Assembly (NCBI GenBank): GCA_016744725.1
Contig: JADGDW010000045.1
Coordinates: forward strand, 11,186 to 26,920
From: Candidatus Albibeggiatoa sp. nov. BB20
GTDB taxonomy: Bacteria; Pseudomonadota; Gammaproteobacteria; Beggiatoales; Beggiatoaceae
Direction: 5' to 3'
Length of the DNA: 15,735 nucleotides
Part shown: positions 1-7,428 of the stretch, one piece after another
Layout: every line of letters begins with the position of its first letter
Numbering within the stretch: the stretch's first letter is position 1
The notes under the pieces: model-generated
Told to the model about the DNA's origin: nothing
Databases searched by the model: none
What the model saw: only the letters and a program-made list of their open reading frames with translations
Translations under genes and position numbers: made by a program

Positions 1-2
1 CA

Positions 3-62
3 CAAAAAGGCAGTGCAGCCATTGCTTTTAAAGTAAAGCGGCGTGATTGGCTAATAGTTTGA
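3..62 (+). CDS. possible C-terminal tail of a gene cut by the window edge
   Basis: One frame is open from base 3 to a TGA at 60-62 and reads QKGSAAIAFKVKRRDWLIV, a plausible basic C-terminal tail. The segment is only 19 codons and no family can be recognised. The call rests only on the frame being open at the edge and on amino-acid composition. On the opposite strand an ATG at 22 also runs off the edge, so the true gene, if any, is undecided. Confidence 0.2.
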   Translation, partial: QKGSAAIAFKVKRRDWLIV

Positions 63-435
63 TTTAACATTGAATATTCCATATTATTCATCTCTGTATA
101 GGCATTGTTTTAAAACAAAGTTCATCTGCATGATGAGAGTCAGTTATATTTTCCGTGACAGCAAAATGACTTTAATATTATTGTATGGGAAATAAGTATA
201 AAATCTATCATTAAAATTTGAAATTATAGATAAATAACTATAGCAAAATAATATCTATTTATTTTTCAATATAAGCTTAAAAATCCGCCTTTTAGGCAAA
301 CAAGATTGATCTTACAAAATGCAGGCAGGGAAGTTCAGTAACAAAGTTATTCCTGATTACCCATCAAATGTAGTTAAAACCGACCTGAGAGTTGATGAAC
401 TATAAACTAAAAATATAGAGCAACGGGGAAGAGTA
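63..435. other. AT-rich non-coding stretch, nothing recognised
   Basis: All six frames are broken by frequent stops, and no RNA gene, strong hairpin or repeat was recognised. The only small stem seen is GCCT-TTT-AGGC near 287-298, which is too short to call a terminator. The stretch probably represents decayed DNA left of the transposase remnant. Confidence 0.5.
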
Positions 436-735
436 ATAAAAAAACAAGTGCAATTTTAAATTGGGTACAGCCTCCCCAAGTCCATAGAGGATTATGGAAC
501 AGAAGAATAATGTGAAGAAGCCTTATTTAATTGGGAATTCCCGAGAAGTTATGTATGTTCCAAGTAGGGGAGTAATAGAATGTCGTCAATATTGAAGAAT
601 ATTGTAGCTTGGATTAAACGTCATCTCAGTTCAAAGCATGAAGTTGTTTCTGTGGTTTTAAAGTCGTTCAAAAAATGGGTTGCAAGCATACTTGTATTGC
701 CATTTGGCTTATGTTGCTTTCAATTTCTCCCATGC
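436..735 (+). pseudogene. decayed IS1595-type transposase N-terminus
   Basis: The frame containing codon 472 reads SLPKSIEDYGTEE, stop, CEEALFNWEFPRSYVCSK, stop. This matches the usual N-terminus of ISXO2/IS1595-like DDE transposases: a LPxF..YGTEEQC..ALF..RWP.G..CPKCG zinc ribbon. Stops interrupt it at 457 (TAA), 508 (TAA) and 565 (TAG). The first two fall where the family usually has Gln, so CAA-to-TAA changes would explain them; the third replaces the second Cys of the CxxC pair. After about 600 the similarity moves to another frame, where KLFLWF and SKNGL resemble the downstream family pattern. The catalytic DDE region is absent. Identification rests on remembered family patterns, not on a search. 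The short reading frame starting at the ATG at 580 lies within this debris and is not a real gene. Confidence 0.55.
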
Positions 736-787
736 CTTATCACATGCTTAAATTGTCTGATGATGACGGGGAATCAGGAAATGATTT
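709..787. repeat. copy A of an ~80-bp diverged repeat
   Basis: This stretch aligns in the same orientation with 9835-9915 at roughly three quarters identity with a few short gaps. Shared blocks include TTATGTTGCT, TGCCTTATCA and CAGGAAAT. It lies in decayed DNA beside the transposase remnant. The second copy overlaps the upstream end of the LRR pseudogene, so this copy may be a fragment of the same kind of gene. Confidence 0.55.
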
Positions 788-842
788 AAACCTCCTAATT
801 CTTTATCTGTTTGAGCAAGAGCTAGGAAGTGAAATAATTGAA

Positions 843-2090
843 CTATGCGATTTTTTTGAATATCAAAGTACCATTAGTACCACCAAAACCAAATGAATTA
901 CTTAAAGTAATATCAATCGGCATTTGACGTGCTTGATTAGGCACATAGTCTAAACCTGCACATTCTGGGTCTGGATTTTCTAAATTAATCGTCGGTGGCG
1001 CAACTTGGTCACGAATACTTAACACTGAAAACACCGCTTCTAAACCACCTGCAGCACCTAATAAATGCCCCGTCATCGATTTAGTTGAACTTACCGCAAT
1101 TTTTTCTGCTGCGTTACCAAATGCCCGCTTAATTGCCATAGTCTCAATCTTGTCACCTGCGGGTGTCGATGTACCATGTGCATTAATATAATCAACTTGT
1201 TCTGGGTTAATCTCAGCATCTTTCAAGGCATTGAGCATACAACGTTTTGCACCATCACCATCTTCAGCAGGCAATGTCATGTGAAACGCATCACCACTCA
1301 TACCATAGCCAACAAGTTCTGCATAAATTTTCGCGCCACGCTTTTTAGCATGTTCATATTCTTCTAAAACCACAACCCCAGCACCATCACTCAACACAAA
1401 ACCATCACGGCCAGAATCCCAAGGACGGCTAGCTAATTCAGGTGTCTCATTAAAGTGAGTTGATAATGCACGTGCAGCACCAAAGCCACCTAAACCCATT
1501 TCAGATGAAGCCATTTCAGCGCCACCTGCAATCATCACATCCACATCGCCATACACAATTAAACGTGCAGCATCACCAATATTATGCGTACCAGTGGAAC
1601 AGGCAGTAACAATTCCATAGTTAGGGCCTTTAATACCATATTTAACCGACAAATTACCCGCAATCATATTGGTAATATTGCTCGGCACAAAGAAAGGAGA
1701 AATTTTGCGAGGGCCTCCCTTTAAGAAAGCAGAATGTCCTTTTTCAATACCGGGGAGTCCGCCAATGCCAGAACCAATTGCAACTCCAACCCGATCTGCA
1801 TTATCTTCAGTAATTTCTAAACCTGCGTCTTCAATTGCTTCACAACTGGCTGCGATCCCATAATGAATAAAGGGATCCATTTTTTTCGCCTCTTTTGCTG
1901 GCATATACTGCGTGACATCAAAGCCATCGATTGTTCCTGCAATCTGACTTGAAAAGCGTGAGGCATCATAAGCAGTCATTTTTTTTATGCCACTTTTACC
2001 CGCTAATGCCGCTTCCCAGCTTACTTGCACGTTTAAACCCAATGGCGAAATTGCACCCAATCCTGTAACAACAACACGTTTATATTTCAC
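843..2090 (-). CDS. fabF: beta-ketoacyl-ACP synthase II
   Basis: FabF condenses malonyl-ACP with acyl-ACP in the cytoplasm to elongate fatty acids; in gammaproteobacteria it is needed for the palmitoleoyl to cis-vaccenoyl step. The 415-residue protein has the normal length and the full catalytic triad: Cys164 in TACSTG, His305 in NAHGTSTP and His342 in GHLLGAAGG. Lys337 and a glycine-rich C-terminal FGFGGTNG complete the KAS II signature. The start is a GTG at 2088-2090, chosen because MKYKRVVVTG is the usual N-terminus and GGGGTAG lies just upstream. It is the last gene of the fab block. It lies 136 bp after acpP, across a terminator-like hairpin, so it is probably expressed at a lower level than acpP. 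No clear terminator follows its stop. Confidence 0.97.
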   Translation of the reverse strand: MKYKRVVVTGLGAISPLGLNVQVSWEAALAGKSGIKKMTAYDASRFSSQIAGTIDGFDVTQYMPAKEAKKMDPFIHYGIAASCEAIEDAGLEITEDNADRVGVAIGSGIGGLPGIEKGHSAFLKGGPRKISPFFVPSNITNMIAGNLSVKYGIKGPNYGIVTACSTGTHNIGDAARLIVYGDVDVMIAGGAEMASSEMGLGGFGAARALSTHFNETPELASRPWDSGRDGFVLSDGAGVVVLEEYEHAKKRGAKIYAELVGYGMSGDAFHMTLPAEDGDGAKRCMLNALKDAEINPEQVDYINAHGTSTPAGDKIETMAIKRAFGNAAEKIAVSSTKSMTGHLLGAAGGLEAVFSVLSIRDQVAPPTINLENPDPECAGLDYVPNQARQMPIDITLSNSFGFGGTNGTLIFKKIA

Positions 2091-2101
2091 TGCGCTACCC
2101 C

Positions 2102-2130
2102 AAAATACAAAAAGGCCGGTATCACCGACC
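2102..2130 (-). terminator. intrinsic terminator or attenuator between acpP and fabF
   Basis: Read on the minus strand, GGTCGGT-GAT-ACCGGCC forms a 7-bp GC-rich stem (one G-U pair) with a 3-nt loop. TTTTTGTATTTT follows at once. It sits only a few bases before the fabF ribosome-binding site, so it should end most acpP transcripts while letting some polymerase through into fabF. Confidence 0.75.
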
Positions 2131-2147
2131 TACATCATTCTTAAAAT

Positions 2148-2205
2148 GGAGTGCAAGTATCGTGAACCGAAGTCCTCGTTGGTTAAACCAAAATGCTTGT
2201 ACTCC
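2148..2205 (-). other. long imperfect hairpin with nested palindrome in the acpP-fabF gap
   Basis: Bases 2148-2160 and 2193-2205 are inverted (GGAGTGCAAGTAT against ATGCTTGTACTCC) with two imperfect positions. Inside the loop, 2179-2191 is a perfect palindrome with a single central base, TTGGTT-A-AACCAA. On the minus strand this lies in the 3' untranslated region of acpP, upstream of the terminator. It could protect the acpP 3' end, be a processing site or modulate read-through; the role is unknown. Confidence 0.5.
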
Positions 2206-2226
2206 AAATCCAAACTAATGACAACA

Positions 2227-2469
2227 CTAATCTTCTAAGTGTTTGTTAATATAGTCAATAGCTTGTTGAACTGTTGTGATTTTTTCAGCTTCCTCATCAG
2301 GAATTTCACACTCAAATTCTTCTTCTAAAGCCATGACTAATTCAACAGTATCTAAAGAATCTGCCCCCAAATCTTCTACGAAAGAAGAGCTGCTTTTTAC
2401 ATCTTCTTCTTTAACGCCTAATTGTTCAACGACGATTTTCGTGACACGTTCTTCAATGGTTGCACTCAT
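2227..2469 (-). CDS. acpP: acyl carrier protein
   Basis: This is the small acidic carrier to which growing acyl chains are tethered, shared by FabD, FabG, FabF, FabH and PlsX. The 80-residue product has the canonical DSL motif, with Ser38 (GADSLD) as the site for 4'-phosphopantetheine, followed by the usual acidic helix II. Length and sequence are fully typical. A strong GGAGGA ribosome-binding site lies 9 nt before the ATG, the best in the cluster and in keeping with the high abundance of ACP. A candidate promoter and two palindromes lie in the 84-bp gap behind fabG, and a terminator-like hairpin lies downstream, so acpP can probably be transcribed as its own short unit. Confidence 0.98.
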   Translation of the reverse strand: MSATIEERVTKIVVEQLGVKEEDVKSSSSFVEDLGADSLDTVELVMALEEEFECEIPDEEAEKITTVQQAIDYINKHLED

Positions 2470-2487
2470 GCCTAATTTTCCTCCAAA

Positions 2488-2505
2488 AAGCAGTTAGGAC
2501 TGCTT
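2488..2505 (-). other. hairpin just before the acpP ribosome-binding site
   Basis: AAGCAGT and ACTGCTT form a perfect 7-bp stem around a 4-nt loop. On the minus strand the stem is followed by TTT and then directly by the GGAGGA site of acpP. It could act as a weak terminator or attenuator for read-through from fabG, or as a structure affecting ribosome access. Confidence 0.55.
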
Positions 2506-2518
2506 AAGTTTAACTTAA
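2504..2518. promoter_or_regulatory. 15-bp palindrome, candidate operator for acpP
   Basis: TTAAGTT-T-AACTTAA is a perfect inverted repeat with a single central base. It covers the -10 element of the candidate acpP promoter, which is where a repressor would bind. No known lipid regulator site was recognised in it. Confidence 0.4.
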
Positions 2519-2536
2519 CGTTCAGTTGGTTGACAA
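2507..2536 (-). promoter_or_regulatory. candidate sigma70 promoter for acpP
   Basis: On the minus strand TTGTCA (2531-2536) is followed after 18 bp by TAAACT (2507-2512). The -35 is good (5 of 6) and the -10 is fair (4 of 6). It lies between fabG and acpP. Transcription would start near 2500, inside the adjoining hairpin. Confidence 0.4.
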
Positions 2537-2553
2537 AATTTGCTGCGTTGGCA

Positions 2554-3297
2554 TTATGCCATATACATGCCGCCATTCACATGCAAAGTTTCACCTGTAA
2601 TATAACTTGCTGCATTCGATGCTAAAAATACCACCGCTGCAGCAATGTCTTGCACATCCCCAGCTCGGTTCAGCGGGATGTTTGATAATAAATTATTTCG
2701 ATATTCTTCTGGCAATTTCTGAGTCATATCGGTATCAATAAACCCCGGTGCAATCGCATTAACTGTAATCCCACGACTGCCAATCTCTTGAGCTAATGAT
2801 TTAGTAAAACCAAGCACACCCGCTTTTGATGCTGAGTAATTGGTTTGACCTGCATTACCTGTTAAGCCTACTACAGAAGTTAAGGTTATAATTCTACCAT
2901 GTTTTGCTTTCATCATTGCACGCAAACATGCTTTTGACATACGGAACGTGCCGTTTAAATTGGCATTAATCACATCTGTCCATTCATCATCTTTCATACG
3001 CATGAATAAATTATCGCGGGTAATCGCCGCATTATTTACCAATATGCTAGGCATTTCTTTGCCTAAATCTTTAAATAAAGCAGCGACTGATTCACTCTGT
3101 GCAATATTTAAAACTTTGCCAACACCCTCAATATTGTTGTCTGCTAAATATTGACTGATGGCTGCCGCACCATTTTCTGATGTGGCCGTACCATACACTT
3201 TTGCACCTGCTGCACCTAATGCTAAAGCAATCGCTTGACCAATACCACGACTTGCACCTGTTACTAATGCGGTTTCGCCAGTTAAATCTAATTTCAT
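2554..3297 (-). CDS. fabG: 3-oxoacyl-ACP reductase
   Basis: FabG is the NADPH-dependent short-chain dehydrogenase that reduces 3-ketoacyl-ACP to 3-hydroxyacyl-ACP. The 247-residue protein has the Rossmann motif TGASRGIG at 13-20, NNA at 88-90 and the catalytic set Asn113, Ser141, Tyr154 and Lys158 (YSASK). The ending GETLHVNGGMYMA is the standard FabG C-terminus. Its ATG overlaps the fabD stop as ATGA, which shows translational coupling. The fabD-fabG-acpP-fabF order is the classical gammaproteobacterial arrangement. Nothing is unusual in length or motifs. Confidence 0.97.
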   Translation of the reverse strand: MKLDLTGETALVTGASRGIGQAIALALGAAGAKVYGTATSENGAAAISQYLADNNIEGVGKVLNIAQSESVAALFKDLGKEMPSILVNNAAITRDNLFMRMKDDEWTDVINANLNGTFRMSKACLRAMMKAKHGRIITLTSVVGLTGNAGQTNYSASKAGVLGFTKSLAQEIGSRGITVNAIAPGFIDTDMTQKLPEEYRNNLLSNIPLNRAGDVQDIAAAVVFLASNAASYITGETLHVNGGMYMA

Positions 3298-4238
3298 GCG
3301 TCGTCCTCCGCCGCTTTAGCTAAGGCTTTGTCTAAACTTTCAGGATCGCCTAATGGCATCGTGACCATGGTTTTATCAATACGTTTGTTCAAGCCTACTA
3401 ATACCTTGCCTGGCCCTGCCTTAAAGATCGTATGCACATTATTGCTTGCCATCAATTGGATGGTTTCTACCCAACGAACAGGATGATGTAATTGTGCTTG
3501 CAATGCGTGTCTAATATCATCTGGATTATCATGACAAGTCACATTGAAATTATGAATCACAGGAATTTTCGGGGGGCTGATATTGGTTTCTTCCAATTTT
3601 TCCGCCATTTTTTCCGCCGCAGGTTTCATCAATGCACAGTGGGAAGGCACGCTGACATGTAATAAAGTGGCTTTTTTTGCCCCTATGTCTTTGGCTATAC
3701 GCGCAGCACGTTCAACGGCTATTTTATGTCCAGCAATAACGACTTGACCGGGAGAATTAAAATTCACTGCACTCACCACATCGTTTTCCGCAGCTTGAGC
3801 ACAGGCTTCAATCACTTTGTCATCTGCCAGTCCCATAATCGCAGCCATTGCCCCTGTTCCTTCAGGCACAGCTTGCTGCATGAATTGTCCACGATGATGC
3901 GCTAACATGACCGCATCGGTGTAACTGATTGATTGGGCACAAACTAAAGCGATATATTCCCCAAAACTATGTCCTGCCATGATTTTAGGTTGAACGCCGT
4001 CTAAGTCGTTCCAAATCCGCCAAATAGCAATACCTGCTGCTAATAATGCAGGCTGGGTTTTTTCAGTTTGTCCTAGCTCTTCAGCAGGCCCTTGTTGTGA
4101 GAGCTTCCATAAGTCATATTTTAAGACCTCTGAAGCTTCTTCGAACGTTTGTTGAACAATAGGGTAAATGCTAGCCAATTCTGCCAACATGCCGACTGTT
4201 TGTGAACCTTGTCCGGGGAATACAAATGCGTGTTTCAT
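3294..4238 (-). CDS. fabD: malonyl-CoA:ACP transacylase
   Basis: FabD moves the malonyl group from CoA to ACP and so supplies extender units to FabH and FabF. The 314-residue protein begins with the family motif FVFPGQGSQ. It has the nucleophile elbow GHSFGEY with Ser91, then Arg116 and His200 in the expected places, and the C-terminal GPGKVLVGL. The length is normal. The start codon is preceded by AACCAAACA with no recognisable Shine-Dalgarno sequence. The gene lies 34 bp after the Rpn-type gene; in related bacteria fabD normally follows fabH directly, so the insertion may have removed its native leader. Its 3' end overlaps fabG by 4 bp. Confidence 0.97.
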   Translation of the reverse strand: MKHAFVFPGQGSQTVGMLAELASIYPIVQQTFEEASEVLKYDLWKLSQQGPAEELGQTEKTQPALLAAGIAIWRIWNDLDGVQPKIMAGHSFGEYIALVCAQSISYTDAVMLAHHRGQFMQQAVPEGTGAMAAIMGLADDKVIEACAQAAENDVVSAVNFNSPGQVVIAGHKIAVERAARIAKDIGAKKATLLHVSVPSHCALMKPAAEKMAEKLEETNISPPKIPVIHNFNVTCHDNPDDIRHALQAQLHHPVRWVETIQLMASNNVHTIFKAGPGKVLVGLNKRIDKTMVTMPLGDPESLDKALAKAAEDDA

Positions 4239-4272
4239 TGTTTGGTTATAAGCTTTTTTAGGTTTAAAGTTT

Positions 4273-5200
4273 TTAGTGTTCTAATTTTTTCTTAATTTCA
4301 ATAATATCTTGTTCTGATAATTCTGTAATTGATGTAATAAAGGCAATATCCATATCTTTAAATAATAAGGATTTAACCATTCTTTGTTTTTCTTCTTGTA
4401 TACCTTCAGCTAAACCTATCTGAATACCTTGATTTCTCAATACTTCATGCTCTTTTTGAATGGCTGTTAATAACATTTGTTTAACCTCATTCTTATCTTG
4501 ATATACTCGATTGAGTGCATCATAATCCGCTTGTTCATGTCTGCCATGAATCACCAGTTGTTCAAACCAGTTTAGCAGAATTGAGATGGCTTTTTTATCC
4601 TCAGCCTTATCAAATACAGTTATTAACTCTTGTTTTAATAAATTAATATCATAAGTGTGCTTCAGCTAAAAATAAAGTTGAAACCACATTTTTTATATTG
4701 AGTAAATCTTGTTTGTTAAACTCATTTTCTGCAATTTTAAAATAAGCCAGATTCGGTATATATGTATCAAATAAATCAGCATGTTCAATTAAATCTTTAA
4801 TATTTGTTGGTGCTGTCCATTTTGCATCACCGTTATATAACACAATTGGAAATATCGGTGGTAATAAAGTTGCATTTTTATGAGCTGCAATATAATCCAT
4901 ATAAAAATTAGTAATGTAATTCAATACACGAACAGCCATAAAGCGTTGTATTGTGGACTGAAATTCTACTAATATTAAAATATATGCAGGCAAACGATTT
5001 GGCTGTTTAAAATGGATTTTATAAATAATATCGCTTTCAGCTTCTTTGTAATGTGCTGAAACAAAAGATTTATCCAGTTTCTCACAATGCTCAAAATCTA
5101 AATCTTGCACCCAATCTAAATGAACAAAAGTTTCTAATAATTCTTGGAAAATAGCTTTATTTGAAAACAGTTTTTTATAACCACAATCATGGATATTCAT
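4273..5200 (-). pseudogene. Rpn-family PD-(D/E)XK nuclease/putative transposase, split by a frameshift
   Basis: The first part (4649-5200, 183 aa, MNIHDCGYKKLFSN...) carries the nuclease core: Asp57 in SDIIYK and the E-x-Q motif Glu79-Gln81 in LVEFQST. It stops at a TGA just after AEAHL. Moving to the next frame at about 4650 continues the family pattern without a break: YDINLLKQEL, ILLNWFEQLVIHGRH, then a charged helical tail ending IKKKLEH at 4273. The join needs one extra base removed, or a +1 slip, and would restore a normal protein of about 309 aa. A second start inside, a GTG at 4552-4554, could give a separate 93-residue C-terminal product. The gene begins 4 nt after the fabH stop and lies in the fab operon orientation, so it must be co-transcribed. 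Such genes are common, mobile and of debated function. It may be decayed, recoded, or working as two pieces. Confidence 0.85.
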
Positions 5201-5204
5201 AAAG

Positions 5205-6182
5205 TTAAAACTTCAACAACACTGCACCCCAAGTAAATCCACCGCCAATCGCTTCTAGTAATAAGGTTTGACCTTTTTTAACTCGTCCATCACGTACCGC
5301 AATATTCAGGGCTAAAGGCACGGATGCCGCTGAGGTATTACCATGTTCTGAAACTGTGGTGACTACTTTTTCCATTGGGAAATGCAATTTCTTTGCGGTG
5401 GCACTGATAATACGCATATTGGCTTGATGTGGGATAAACCAGTCAATTTCATCTGCTTGCATATTATTTTCAGCAAGGGCTTCTTTAACCACTTTGCTTA
5501 ACTGGGTCACAGCAAACTTGAAGACTTCAGTCCCATTCATTACTGTGAAACCACTGCCCACAATTTCACCTTGATTAACTTGACCACCGACAGTCAATAT
5601 ATCTTTGTGACGACCGTCAGCATGAAGATGAGTTGAAAAAATACCAGGTTCAGCACTGGCTTCTAAGACTACCGCGCCTGCACCATCACCAAATAGCACA
5701 CAAGTACCACGGTCTTTCCAATCTAAAATTCGAGAATAGGTTTCCGCACCAACCACTAAAGCCCGTTTTGCAGAACCTGTTTTAATAAATTTTTCTGCTA
5801 TCGTTAACGCATACACAAAACCGCTACACACCGCTTGTACATCAAACGCAGGCGCACCAATGCAACCCAGACGTTCTTGTAATAAACAGGCGGTGCTAGG
5901 ATAAATTCGGTCGGGAGTAGTGGTGGCTAAAATAATGAGGTCTATATCTTCGGGCTGACATTGCGCCATTTCTAATGCTTGGCGTGCTGCATGTTCTGCC
6001 ATATCACAAGTCGATTCATTTTCACCTGCAATATGCCGTTGCTTAATACCTGTACGCTCGACTATCCATTCGTCATTGGTATCAACTATTTTTTCTATAT
6101 CAGCATTGGTTAAGATTTTTTCGGGTAAATAGCCGCCTGTGCCAATAATTTTTGCATATTGACCTTCTTTGCCTTGATACAT
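5205..6182 (-). CDS. fabH: beta-ketoacyl-ACP synthase III
   Basis: FabH starts fatty-acid synthesis by condensing acetyl-CoA (or another short acyl-CoA) with malonyl-ACP. The 325-residue protein has the thiolase-fold catalytic set: Cys119 in QAVCSGF, His252 in PHQANMR and Asn282 in HGNTSAAS. It also has the N-terminal TNDEWIVERTGI signature and the C-terminal GGGFTWGA. The ATG at 6180-6182 is preceded by GGGG, 12 bp after plsX. Residues 2-8 before YAKIIGTGGYLP are a small extension relative to the common start. The Rpn-type gene follows after 4 nt. Confidence 0.97.
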   Translation of the reverse strand: MYQGKEGQYAKIIGTGGYLPEKILTNADIEKIVDTNDEWIVERTGIKQRHIAGENESTCDMAEHAARQALEMAQCQPEDIDLIILATTTPDRIYPSTACLLQERLGCIGAPAFDVQAVCSGFVYALTIAEKFIKTGSAKRALVVGAETYSRILDWKDRGTCVLFGDGAGAVVLEASAEPGIFSTHLHADGRHKDILTVGGQVNQGEIVGSGFTVMNGTEVFKFAVTQLSKVVKEALAENNMQADEIDWFIPHQANMRIISATAKKLHFPMEKVVTTVSEHGNTSAASVPLALNIAVRDGRVKKGQTLLLEAIGGGFTWGAVLLKF

Positions 6183-6194
6183 AGCTACCCCATT

Positions 6195-7208
6195 TTAATT
6201 TTGTGTCAATAACGTGGCTAATTGATTGCTGATACGTGCAGGGACATTTTTCTCTACTTCAACAATCGCCTCTTTAATTGCCTGCGTAAATGCGACCACA
6301 TCCGCACCACCGTGACTTTTAATCACAATACCACGTAAACCCAATAAACTCGCACCATTATAACGACGTGGGTCAATTTTGCGTTTTAAATTTTTAATTA
6401 CAGGTAGGGCAACCAAGGCAGCAAAGCGTGCATATAAATTTCGGCTGAAACTTTGCTTTGCATAATGTGTAATCACTTTGGCGACTCCTTCGCTAGTCTT
6501 AAGCGCGACATTGCCGACAAAACCATCACAAACCACGACATCAGCCGTGCCTTTAAAAATATCATCACCCTCGATGAAACCAATGTAATTAATTGGTAAT
6601 TCTGTGAGTAATTTAGCCGTTTCTTTGACCTGCTCATTACCTTTAATTTCTTCTTCACCAATATTTAATAAACCCACTTTTGGATTTTCAATATTATCAA
6701 CAGCACTGGTTAAAATCGAACCCATCACTGCAAATTGCAATAAATGCTGTGACGTGCTATCAACATTTGCTCCCAAATCTAACATGTGGGTATGTCCATA
6801 CATAGTTGGAATCGTGGTGATAATTGCAGGACGGTCAATCCCCGGTAAGGTTTTCAATACATAACGTGCTGTCGCCATCAACGCACCTGTATTACCCGCA
6901 CTGACACAGGCATCGACTTCACCTGTTTTGACCAAATTAATCGCCACCCGCATTGAAGAATCTTTTTTCTTTTTCAGCGCAAACGATGGTTTTTCATTCA
7001 TTTCAACCACTTGGGAAGCATGATGAATTGTAATACGTTGGCTTAATTTAGCTGGAAGTTTTCCTAGTTTTTGCTTTAATACGTCAGCATCTCCAACTAA
7101 TGTGAGATCCAAATCTTTATATTCACGGAGGATTTGAAGCGCAGAAGGGACAGTGACCTCTACGCCAAAGTCCCCACTCATCGCGTCTAAAGCAATACGA
7201 GGAGTCAA
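6195..7208 (-). CDS. plsX: phosphate acyltransferase PlsX
   Basis: PlsX converts acyl-ACP and phosphate into acyl-phosphate, the donor for PlsY in phosphatidic-acid synthesis, acting at the inner face of the membrane. The 337-residue protein starts with the family pattern IALDAMSGDFG and contains LDLGANVD, NIGEE.KG, VCDGFVGNVALKTSEG and GLRGIVIKSHGGAD, all typical of PlsX. The usual MGGD appears here as MSGD. The best start is a TTG at 7206-7208, only 3 nt after the rpmF stop, with AAGGA upstream inside rpmF. No ATG fits the conserved N-terminus. Translation is probably coupled to rpmF. Confidence 0.95.
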   Translation of the reverse strand: MTPRIALDAMSGDFGVEVTVPSALQILREYKDLDLTLVGDADVLKQKLGKLPAKLSQRITIHHASQVVEMNEKPSFALKKKKDSSMRVAINLVKTGEVDACVSAGNTGALMATARYVLKTLPGIDRPAIITTIPTMYGHTHMLDLGANVDSTSQHLLQFAVMGSILTSAVDNIENPKVGLLNIGEEEIKGNEQVKETAKLLTELPINYIGFIEGDDIFKGTADVVVCDGFVGNVALKTSEGVAKVITHYAKQSFSRNLYARFAALVALPVIKNLKRKIDPRRYNGASLLGLRGIVIKSHGGADVVAFTQAIKEAIVEVEKNVPARISNQLATLLTQN

Positions 7209-7211
7209 ACC

Positions 7212-7391
7212 TTAATCGTCCTTGCTAGGTAAAACCTTACGACCACGATAATAGCCATCTGGAGAAATGTGGTGACGCAAATGTACTTCACCTGTTTGTG
7301 TATCTTCAGATAATGTTGCTGCACGTAATGCATCATGAGAACGACGCATACCACGTCTTGAAGGTGATTTCTTATTCTGTTGAACAGCCAT
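7212..7391 (-). CDS. rpmF: 50S ribosomal protein L32
   Basis: This 59-residue basic protein of the large ribosomal subunit begins MAVQQNKKSPSRRGMRRSHD, the invariant start of L32, and continues with a GEVHLRHH-SPDGYYRGRKV segment. It has no cysteines, so it is the form that does not bind zinc. The ATG at 7389-7391 is clear. It stands between yceD and plsX, the usual neighbours in proteobacteria. A palindromic repeat copy fills part of the 35-bp gap behind yceD. Confidence 0.96.
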   Translation of the reverse strand: MAVQQNKKSPSRRGMRRSHDALRAATLSEDTQTGEVHLRHHISPDGYYRGRKVLPSKDD

Positions 7392-7413
7392 TAGATTACT
7401 CCGACTTTATGTA

Positions 7414-7428
7414 AGGACTGGCAGCCCT
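7414..7428. repeat. 15-bp palindromic repeat, copy 1
   Basis: AGGACTGGCAGCCCT belongs to the same family as the copies at 9275-9289 and 9324-9338. Read on the minus strand (the transcribed strand here) it folds as AGGGCTG/CAGTCCT with one G-U pair. It touches the yceD stop codon and lies 22 bp before rpmF, so it would be a small hairpin in the yceD-rpmF mRNA. Confidence 0.6.

Noticed and set aside
580..896. Two overlapping plus-strand reading frames of 69 and 73 codons
   Set aside because: They lie in transposase debris and in antisense to the fabF end, have no good ribosome-binding site and show no protein-like pattern.
2504..2518. Palindrome as a FapR- or FabR-type operator
   Set aside because: The sequence does not match the sites I know for those regulators, and no such regulator gene is in the window.
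6473..6864. Reading frames of 62 and 86 codons within plsX
   Set aside because: They are other-frame shadows of plsX, which has family motifs along its whole length.
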